This document shows positions 1 to 5,125 of a DNA stretch of 6,581 bases, piece after piece. A model generated the notes under the pieces. It was not told the DNA's origin. It ran no database searches and worked only from the letters and a program-made list of their open reading frames with translations. Position 1 is the first letter of the stretch. Each line of letters opens with the position of its first letter. Source of the stretch: an uncultured Oscillospiraceae bacterium (GTDB lineage: Bacteria > Bacillota_A > Clostridia > Oscillospirales > Acutalibacteraceae); contig USGR01000052.1 in NCBI GenBank assembly GCA_900554165.1, positions 1 to 6,581 of the forward strand, in the 5' to 3' direction. The translations under genes and the position numbers were made by a program.

Positions 1-1
1 A

Positions 2-502
2 TTCATGACATACGCCAATGTGGTTTTTTCCTACGGCTCGGAAAAATTTATTTCCACCTGCGCTGATATAGGAATAGACGGGCTTATATTGCCGGATGTA
101 CCTCTTGAAGAGAGGAGCGAATTTGCGCCGATATGCAAAAAGTATGGTATAGACCTTATCCCGCTTGTGGCGCCGACGTCGGAGAACCGAATTGCAAATA
201 TAGCTAAAGAGTCCGACGGCTTTACATATGTGGTATCCTCCTTGGGGGTTACCGGCGTGCGAGCAGAAATAACAACCGATATTGGAGCCATGGTTCATAT
301 TATACGCGAAAACACAAGAAAGCCATGCGCCGTGGGCTTTGGTATATCTACCCCGCAGCAGGCGCGCGACATGGCGCAGTATGCCGACGGAGTGATTGTA
401 GGCAGCGCCATTATAAAACTTGCTGCTCAGTTTGGCAAAGACGCCGTAAAGCCTATAGGCGAGTATGTAAAATCAATGAAGCAGGCTATCGCGGACCTGT
501 GA
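2..502 (+). CDS. trpA: Tryptophan synthase alpha subunit, 5'-truncated by the window edge
   Basis: The alpha subunit cleaves indole-3-glycerol phosphate to indole and glyceraldehyde 3-phosphate and passes indole through a tunnel to the beta subunit (TrpB) in the cytoplasm. The visible part is about 166 residues. The frame is open from the first bases of the window, so the ATG at position 5 is an internal Met (in MTYANVVFSYG, matching about residue 100 of E. coli TrpA) and not the start. Family landmarks in order are PDVPLEE, the loop-6 segment SSLGVTG, the phosphate-binding GFGIST and VGSAIIK. The catalytic Glu and Asp (E49 and D60 in E. coli) would lie upstream, outside the window. The C-terminus ends normally at TGA 500-502. 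It is probably the last gene of a trp operon, as no other trp gene follows. The call is secure from the motifs. Confidence 0.97.
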   Translation, partial: FMTYANVVFSYGSEKFISTCADIGIDGLILPDVPLEERSEFAPICKKYGIDLIPLVAPTSENRIANIAKESDGFTYVVSSLGVTGVRAEITTDIGAMVHIIRENTRKPCAVGFGISTPQQARDMAQYADGVIVGSAIIKLAAQFGKDAVKPIGEYVKSMKQAIADL

Positions 503-851
503 TTTACAGCGGTGAGTTAAAAAGTATTTCCAGCTCTAACTTATATATGCAGGGCCTTTAGCCTTAGGACAAGCGGCTGGAATATCGTTTATTTTGTAAT
601 AAAAGTTAAGCTGGCAAGTTAATCGGTGATTTGTACGACTTCTGTCCCTATACAGCTTGCCCCCGGTTTATCTTTAAGCGGCGGAAAATACATTTACGTG
701 TTTCCCATGCTATGTAAATGACTTGGTATCTCTTCCGGCGGTCCGCCATAATATTTACCATTTTACGTCCGCTTTTTCAAAAATCATGCATACTGGCTCT
801 TTTACTCTACCCGATGTATAGTTTGTATCCTACAAAAAATAGGTATTTATT

Positions 852-885
852 TAATCTGGCATTTAATATAATGCCAGATTATTTT
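852..885 (+). terminator. Putative intrinsic terminator
   Basis: A perfect 12-bp inverted repeat (852-863 with 870-881, core AATCTGGCAT/ATGCCAGATT) has a 6-base loop and is followed by a short T run (882-885). It may terminate the trp transcript about 350 bases after trpA, or insulate the MNT/HEPN promoter. The stem is strong but the T tract is short, and the left flank is also A/T-rich, so it could act in either direction. Confidence 0.5.
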
Positions 886-967
886 ATGTAAACTTTATTG
901 CATATTGTATATTCTTATATTTCCTGTAATATATTAAAGTTAATCGTTATATGAAATCTGCAAAATA

Positions 968-997
968 TGTACATTCCTTTATCTAATATGGTATAAT
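968..997 (+). promoter_or_regulatory. Extended -10 sigma-A promoter for the MNT/HEPN unit
   Basis: TGGTATAAT at 989-997 is a perfect extended -10 element (TG, one base, TATAAT). A weak -35 match, TGTACA at 968-973 (4 of 6 to TTGACA), sits 18 bases upstream, as expected for extended -10 promoters that depend little on the -35. Transcription would start near 1004, giving a leader of about 57 bases before the ATG at 1061. Confidence 0.65.
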
Positions 998-1060
998 AGT
1001 TTAAAATAGTCAGAAACACGGATATATTATTATGTTAATTTATTTTAAGAGGGTGAGAAA

Positions 1061-1369
1061 ATGGACGATAAAAAAATTTATCATGTATGCCAGCAGATAA
1101 TCGATAAATTCTCTCCGGAAAAAATAATACTTTTCAGCTGTAAGCATTCTCCAAGCGGACGGCTTTCATCATTTAAGCTGTGCATTATAGTTGACGGCGG
1201 GGATGCCGATATGATTGAACATGACATATATATGGGAATAGATTGTGATATCCCGTTTGATGCGCTGGTCTACGACAAATCCGATTTTGATAAAATAAGC
1301 CTTCGCAGCGGCAGCTTTGCACAGCGCATTGTATCTGAAGGGAGCGTGCTGTATGAGAAGCAGAAATAA
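1061..1369 (+). CDS. Minimal MNT-type nucleotidyltransferase-fold protein with degenerate active site
   Basis: This 102-aa protein has the size and outline of the minimal nucleotidyltransferases (MNT, NTP_transf_2-like) that pair with HEPN proteins. Residues 13-45 follow the family pattern: a helix, then KIILF, then the catalytic loop, then a beta strand CIIVD. The C-terminal part (IVSEGSVLYE, 90-99) matches the usual end of the fold. The family signature GS-X10-D-X-D should fall at residues 26-27, 38 and 40. Here these are S26-C27, F38 and L40, with spacing intact, so both metal-binding Asp are gone. D67 (PFDALVYD) may correspond to the third conserved acidic position. Start: ATG 1061 with an AGAGGGTGA-like ribosome binding site at 1049-1057. 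The 3' end overlaps the HEPN gene by 17 bp, implying translational coupling. In HepT/MntA systems the MNT partner is the antitoxin and AMPylates the toxin; this copy is unlikely to do that chemistry. The family call rests on fold outline and gene pairing. Confidence 0.72.
   Translation: MDDKKIYHVCQQIIDKFSPEKIILFSCKHSPSGRLSSFKLCIIVDGGDADMIEHDIYMGIDCDIPFDALVYDKSDFDKISLRSGSFAQRIVSEGSVLYEKQK
1338..1344 (+). promoter_or_regulatory. Ribosome binding site that sets the HEPN start
   Basis: AAGGGAG lies inside the end of the upstream gene, 8 bases before ATG 1353. The earlier in-frame ATG at 1317 has no comparable site, so 1353 is the better start. Confidence 0.65.
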
Positions 1370-1784
1370 TAATACCGACGACAGCCGATACTATTTTGAC
1401 TGGCTGGAATTTGCCGCTGCAGATTTGCTCGCTGCAAAAGTTCTATGTGAAAACGGAAGCTGCAATGCACTTTCTGCCTTTCACTGCCAGCAGGCGATTG
1501 AAAAAGCGCTTAAGGGTTATACGCTGTATAAAACCGGCCGTTTGGTTGATGGACATAATCTTCCATGGCTGTGCCGAAATGCAGCGCGCTGCAACAGCGC
1601 ATTTGAAGAATGGCTCGACGAAGCAGCCGCTATGGCCAGACTGTACATTGAAACAAGATACCCGTCTGACAAACAGCTTGCAATATCAGACGAACGCCTG
1701 AATAGTATTTTGAATATGGCGGATGATATGTACAATTTTATATGTGAAAATGTATATGGCGCAGACAAAATGGTTCAGGACTGA
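1353..1784 (+). CDS. HEPN-domain protein, partner of the MNT-like protein
   Basis: The 143-aa protein is an all-alpha HEPN domain of the kind in Pfam family HEPN (PF05168). Landmarks: an N-terminal helix with DWLEFAAADLLAAK (16-29), the typical central helix AFHCQQAIEKALKGY (42-56), the HNL turn (68-70, usually HDL) and YIETRYPSD (98-106). HEPN proteins are often RNases or nucleotide-binding partners; many act as toxins or abortive-infection effectors, while some of this subfamily are only known to bind the MNT partner. An R-X4-H arrangement (R63 to H68) resembles the RNase motif RX4-6H, but the His is also the structural HDL position, so nuclease activity cannot be claimed. The start at 1353 is chosen for its ribosome binding site and gives a 17-bp overlap with the nucleotidyltransferase gene. 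An upstream in-frame ATG at 1317 would add 12 residues. No signal peptide or membrane segment is seen. Family call good, function uncertain. Confidence 0.82.
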   Translation: MRSRNNNTDDSRYYFDWLEFAAADLLAAKVLCENGSCNALSAFHCQQAIEKALKGYTLYKTGRLVDGHNLPWLCRNAARCNSAFEEWLDEAAAMARLYIETRYPSDKQLAISDERLNSILNMADDMYNFICENVYGADKMVQD

Positions 1785-2649
1785 TGCCATTTTTGCGCTG
1801 CTTTTTAGCTGCACACTTCCGCTCAGCTCTGAGTATAGGGCCTGTGCCGTCTGCGTCTGTGCTCTATTGCCGGCATATTTAGATTATCATGCACCAACCT
1901 TTCACCAATCTCTTCGCATGCCGCCGACAGCGTATATATTACATTGACGTTTTTAATTTACAGTCAAAGACTGTTTATGATTGGCAAGGCAGCGACAGTT
2001 ACAATTTACAGGCCATTATGTACATTTCATCCAAAGCATAAAAGCATTTATTATTTCTTAAATTACGGATATATAAAATGAATATCGTCGCCGGACAGCG
2101 GCCAGCAATATACATATGTTTTGTGGTTAAGCTGCCGGGTGTCGAATAGAATATGGTTTTCAGCATCTTTTCCGCGAGTGCTGCGTTAAAATTTTTGCCT
2201 TGCCCGCGGAAAACCCTCTCGCTTAAAACTGCTTAGCACCAAAAACATGGGCGAAAAAGTGAAAAGACTTCGCGGCGGCACATTTTAGGCATATCGACTT
2301 TATCTCCCGGCAGCTTAATCAATCCCGCAACGAAATTCACCGGAAAAATATCGTTGTAATTTACAGGACACAGCGATGCTGAGGAAAAGTGGGTAACAGC
2401 GCCATATAATGCATCATTTACCAAGGATAAAATAATAAAGCCGACATATTTTCAGGAGAAATATTTTAAATGGGAAATTATAATGTAATATCAGCTTAAA
2501 ACCAGCTATGGAGATTGAAAAGCTGTATTTATTCTAATGTTCAGCCAAGCAAGCATATGCTTACTTTGGTTTATCATTAATAATATGATGTAAATCTGCA
2601 TTAAAGGTCAGCGTAATTTGTGCCATTATACAAAAAGGCGGCGCGCCTC
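1785..2649. other. Long geneless region
   Basis: About 865 bases lie between the HEPN gene and the T-box promoter without a supported gene. Frames are short, lack ribosome binding sites and resemble no family I recognise. It holds a small hairpin at 1960-1974 (ACAGTC, AAA, GACTGT), a 9-base word AATTTACAG three times (1955, 2003, 2358), a GC-rich mini-palindrome at 2636-2648 next to the -35 box, and two minus-strand open stretches (2233-2424 and 2063-2185) that could be remnants of a decayed gene. No RNA gene was recognised. Confidence 0.6.
1960..1974 (+). terminator. Weak hairpin, possible end of the HEPN transcript
   Basis: A perfect 6-bp inverted repeat ACAGTC/GACTGT with an AAA loop lies 175 bases after the HEPN stop and is followed by TTATGA instead of a real T tract. 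It is the only candidate terminator nearby, but it is weak. Confidence 0.2.
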
Positions 2650-2678
2650 TTGACAAAATGTAAGCTTTGGAATATCAT
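2650..2678 (+). promoter_or_regulatory. Consensus sigma-A promoter of the T-box/ilvB transcript
   Basis: A perfect -35 TTGACA (2650-2655), a 17-base spacer and a -10 TATCAT (2673-2678, 5 of 6 to TATAAT) form a near-ideal promoter. Transcription would start about 2685, just before the T-box stem I. A high basal start rate fits a gene controlled by leader termination. Confidence 0.8.
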
Positions 2679-2700
2679 AATAATAATTATTTTAGCATAT

Positions 2701-2953
2701 CTATAGGCATTGATAGGAATAGTAGCTGGCCGCGGATGTGGAAGAGAGCTGCCGTTTGGTGTAAGGCAGCCGTCAGCTCCAGTGAATCTCACCCTTGAGC
2801 CTCCGGCTAAGGCTTCGGCTTAGGTTCGGACGTTTGCCCCACGTTACAAGGGCGGGCGCTTTTAGGCGCTTTGAGCGGCCTTTTCAGGCAATAGGAGTGG
2901 TACCGCGGTGGTTTTCGCCCTCGTCTCCAAATTTAGGAGATGAAGGCTTTTTT
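2701..2953 (+). promoter_or_regulatory. T-box riboswitch (tRNA-sensing leader) of ilvB
   Basis: The leader binds a specific tRNA and senses its charging: uncharged tRNA stabilises an antiterminator and permits ilvB transcription. Visible parts: a basal stem pairing AGGC (2705-2708) with GCCT (2799-2802); the specifier loop with the AGTA motif (2721-2724) facing GTGAATCTCA (2782-2791), closed by CTGG (2726-2729) with CCAG (2779-2782); the AG-bulge region AAGAGA (2742-2747); the distal stem GCTGCC/GGCAGC (2748-2753, 2765-2770) with loop GGTGTAA; the CGTTAC segment of the stem II pseudoknot region (2842-2847); and the T-box core TGGTACCGCG (2898-2907). The bulge TGGT would pair with a tRNA ending ACCA, as expected for Leu, Ile or Val tRNAs. 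The specifier is probably CTC (Leu, 2788-2790), since it is followed by A, but ATC (Ile, 2786-2788) overlaps it. Confidence 0.95.
2917..2953 (+). terminator. T-box intrinsic terminator
   Basis: A 12-bp stem pairs 2917-2928 with 2936-2947 (one C-A mismatch and one G-T pair), with a 7-base loop and six Ts at 2948-2953. The 5' arm overlaps bases that would form the right side of the antiterminator with 2895-2907, giving the mutually exclusive pairing expected of a T-box. Confidence 0.9.
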
Positions 2954-3130
2954 ATACTATATAATCTTTGCATTTTTGTATTATGTAAATCTGTTCTTAA
3001 GATTTGCTGCTTATATACACATTCTGCTGTTTATCATCTTTTGGGCGGGTGTAAAACATCTCGCTGCATATGCGGCGTATAAATGCAAAATTGCCGCTAA
3101 GACGTGTAAAAACATACATTTTAACAGTAC

Positions 3131-3135
3131 AGGAG
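3131..3135 (+). promoter_or_regulatory. Ribosome binding site that sets the ilvB start
   Basis: AGGAG lies 9 bases before ATG 3145. An in-frame ATG at 3070 would add 25 basic residues with no counterpart in the family and has no ribosome binding site, so 3145 is the start. Confidence 0.85.
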
Positions 3136-3144
3136 CGTAATTTT

Positions 3145-4842
3145 ATGAAGCTGAATGGTTCGGAAATAATAATGGAATGTCTGCTTGAGCAGGGCATCGA
3201 CACGGTGTTCGGATACCCAGGCGGTGCGGTTCTTAACATATATGATGCGCTGTATAAATATTCCGACAAAATACGTCATATTCTTACGGCGCATGAGCAG
3301 GGCGCGGCCCACGCCGCCGACGGATACGCACGTGCGACGGGCAGGCCGTCGGTAGTTATTGCTACCTCCGGCCCGGGGGCTACTAATCTTGTCACCGGAC
3401 TGGCTACTGCGTACATGGATTCAGTGCCGGTTATCGCCATTACCGGAAACGTAGCAACCGATTTGCTGGGACGCGACTCGTTTCAGGAGATAGATATTAC
3501 CGGCATCACCATGCCGATAACAAAGCACAACTATATTGTTAAAGATATAAATCTATTAGCGGATACTATAAGGTCGGCATTTAAAATAGCCACTACCGGA
3601 CGCAAGGGTCCAGTGCTTATCGACATACCTAAAGATATATCTGCTCAGGTATGCGAATACACATATAAAAAGCCGGAAGCTGCGCCGGACGCTTATGACG
3701 GAGACGGTGCAGACGACAATGCTGTAAAAGAAATCGCGCAGATGATATTAAAATCCAATCGCCCGATGATATATGCCGGCGGCGGCGTTATTTCGTCCGG
3801 CGCGTGCGATGAGCTGAAAACGCTCGCCGAAACAAACAGCATACCAGTGTCGCAGTCGATTATGGGTCTTTCATGTTTCCCCGCCTCCAGCCCGCTTAAT
3901 ATGGGAATGATAGGCATGCACGGCTCCATTGCTTCAAACAAAGCGTCGGTGGAGTGCGATTTAATGATAGTGGCGGGCGCCCGCTTTTCTGACCGCGTCG
4001 CCGGCGACAGGACGCGCTTTGCTTCAAACGCAAAGCTTGTCCACATCGACATTGACGAAGCGGAGTTTAATAAAAACGTCTCCTGCGATATGTATGTAAA
4101 GGGAGATATGAAAGAAGTATTACGTAAACTTAATTTGGCAATTCAGTCTGCTGACACCAAGCCGGTTTCGCATGAAGATTGGCTTAAACAAATATCAGAG
4201 TGGAAAGAGCTTGACAAGCTCACGCCTATAAAAATGCTGCAGGATAAAGATTATGTTAATCCATATCTTGTTATAAAGTCGCTGCACGACAATTGTCCCG
4301 ACGCATATGTTGCAACGGACGTCGGCCAGCATCAGATGTGGACTACGCAGTATTTTAGCTTTGAAAAGCCGCGGCATCTTATAACGTCCGGCGGGCTTGG
4401 CACAATGGGCTTTGGGCTGGGCGCCGCAATAGGTACGCAGGTAGGGCAGCCAAACGGCCGCGTTGTTCTTGTTACATCGGACGGCAGCTTTCATATGAAT
4501 ATGAACGAGCTTACCACCGTTTCATCATATAATCTGCCTATTGTAATTGTTCTTATGAATAATCAGGTGCTCGGCATGGTGCGCCAGTGGCAGAAGGCTT
4601 TTTACGGCAACAGATTTTCCCAGACGTCTCCCAACCGACATACTGATTTTGAAAGTCTGGCAAAGGCTTTTGGCATTAACTATATTAAAATTGCTAAAAA
4701 CGACGATATAGACACTGCAGTAAAATCCGCTTTCGACATGAACGCACCCGTTCTGCTTGACTGCCGCATTTCTCCCGACGTCAATGTTCTGCCAATGATA
4801 CCGCCGGGAAAATCGGCTGAAGATATTATGCTGGAGATGTAA
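3145..4842 (+). CDS. ilvB: Acetolactate synthase, catalytic (large) subunit
   Basis: IlvB condenses two pyruvates to 2-acetolactate (valine and leucine), or pyruvate plus 2-oxobutyrate to 2-aceto-2-hydroxybutyrate (isoleucine), using ThDP, Mg2+ and FAD. The 565-aa length is normal. The N-terminal ThDP pyrimidine-binding domain carries FGYPGGAVLNIYDAL (22-36) and the catalytic Glu E51 in AHEQGAAHAADGYAR. The middle FAD-type domain includes MIGMHGS and GARFSDRVAGDR. The C-terminal ThDP pyrophosphate domain has SDGSF (445-449) and N472-N473, where families normally read GDG...NN, so S445 replaces the first Gly. It then reads LGMVRQWQ, with W482 at the position known for sulfonylurea contact in homologues. 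These features favour the anabolic, FAD-type enzyme over AlsS. It is controlled by the T-box upstream. No ilvN (regulatory subunit) follows; leuC is next after 283 bases. Confidence 0.96.
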   Translation: MKLNGSEIIMECLLEQGIDTVFGYPGGAVLNIYDALYKYSDKIRHILTAHEQGAAHAADGYARATGRPSVVIATSGPGATNLVTGLATAYMDSVPVIAITGNVATDLLGRDSFQEIDITGITMPITKHNYIVKDINLLADTIRSAFKIATTGRKGPVLIDIPKDISAQVCEYTYKKPEAAPDAYDGDGADDNAVKEIAQMILKSNRPMIYAGGGVISSGACDELKTLAETNSIPVSQSIMGLSCFPASSPLNMGMIGMHGSIASNKASVECDLMIVAGARFSDRVAGDRTRFASNAKLVHIDIDEAEFNKNVSCDMYVKGDMKEVLRKLNLAIQSADTKPVSHEDWLKQISEWKELDKLTPIKMLQDKDYVNPYLVIKSLHDNCPDAYVATDVGQHQMWTTQYFSFEKPRHLITSGGLGTMGFGLGAAIGTQVGQPNGRVVLVTSDGSFHMNMNELTTVSSYNLPIVIVLMNNQVLGMVRQWQKAFYGNRFSQTSPNRHTDFESLAKAFGINYIKIAKNDDIDTAVKSAFDMNAPVLLDCRISPDVNVLPMIPPGKSAEDIMLEM

Positions 4843-4936
4843 TATATTCGGCGCTGCCAATTGCAGCACGCCCGAAAAAATGCATAACAGCATGCGGTAT
4901 TCAAGATTTTTGATTATCCATATATTTCCATAGCTT

Positions 4937-4964
4937 TTGTCAGCATAGTCACTATAGGAATAAT
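4937..4964 (+). promoter_or_regulatory. Possible promoter for leuCD
   Basis: TTGTCA (4937-4942, 5 of 6 to the -35 consensus) is followed after 16 bases by AATAAT (4959-4964, 5 of 6 to the -10). A start near 4971 would give a leader of about 155 bases to leuC. The region is AT-rich, so a chance match is possible; leuC may instead be read from the ilvB promoter. Confidence 0.35.
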
Positions 4965-5020
4965 ACGTCTGAAGTTTAGATAAATTACACCTATGCGGCT
5001 ATGGATGCTTAAGCTTAGCG

Positions 5021-5045
5021 GCTGCTGAATAAATTTATCGGCAGC
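5021..5045 (+). promoter_or_regulatory. Hairpin in the leuC leader
   Basis: GCTGCTGA (5021-5028) pairs with TCGGCAGC (5038-5045), 8 bp including one G-T, with a 9-base AT loop. There is no T tract, so it is not a terminator by itself. Its 3' arm can alternatively pair with 5079-5085, inside the next hairpin. Confidence 0.4.
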
Positions 5046-5070
5046 GTAAGAATTAATTTAAAATGTAATT

Positions 5071-5100
5071 AGCAAAGCGCCGATGACGACGCTTTGTTTT
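5071..5100 (+). terminator. Terminator-like hairpin just before leuC
   Basis: CAAAGCG (5073-5079) pairs with CGCTTTG (5090-5096), extendable to 9 bp with one G-T, with a 10-base loop and running into TTTT (5097-5100). It sits only 25 bases before the leuC start, so it could be the ilvB terminator or an attenuator for leuCD. The short T tract makes it weak. Confidence 0.45.
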
Positions 5101-5112
5101 ACAAATAATGAA

Positions 5113-5118
5113 AGGAAG
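5113..5118 (+). promoter_or_regulatory. Ribosome binding site that sets the leuC start
   Basis: AGGAAG lies 7 bases before ATG 5126. The in-frame ATG at 5108 precedes this site and has none of its own, so 5126 is preferred; the resulting N-terminus [15 protein letters not shown] fits the family. Confidence 0.8.
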
Positions 5119-5125
5119 ATTTAAC

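Larger units (their letters stand above)
503..1060. other. Non-coding spacer between trpA and the MNT/HEPN pair
   Basis: These 558 AT-rich bases hold no convincing gene; the reading frames are short and lack ribosome binding sites. The spacer contains a perfect hairpin at 852-881 that may end the trp transcript, and an extended -10 promoter near 989-997 that should drive the next gene. A complementary pair GGCAAG (613-618) and CTTGCC (656-661) could form a loose stem, but its 37-base loop makes this weak. Confidence 0.7.

Noticed and set aside
5..7. ATG at position 5 as the trpA start
   Set aside because: The frame is open to the window edge and the sequence after it matches the middle of TrpA, so this is an internal Met.
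1723..1947. 74-codon frame overlapping the end of the HEPN gene
   Set aside because: Out of frame with the HEPN gene, no ribosome binding site, Cys/Leu-rich translation without family resemblance.
2601..2792. 63-codon minus-strand frame across the ilvB promoter and T-box stem I
   Set aside because: Its position is fully explained by the promoter and riboswitch on the plus strand.
2795..3082. 95-codon plus-strand frame over the T-box
   Set aside because: It crosses conserved T-box structure and the terminator; the repeated Arg and Leu codons come from RNA stem sequence.
3070..3144. 25-residue N-terminal extension of IlvB
   Set aside because: No ribosome binding site, basic composition without family counterpart, and a good AGGAG 9 bases before ATG 3145.
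4853..4872. GC-rich inverted repeat after ilvB (GGCG/CGCC with CTGC/GCAG) as the ilvB terminator
   Set aside because: The stem needs a bulge and is followed by A-rich sequence instead of Ts on the plus strand.
4525..4904. Minus-strand frames opposite the ilvB 3' end
   Set aside because: They lie opposite strongly conserved ThDP-domain codons of ilvB; shadows of the real gene.
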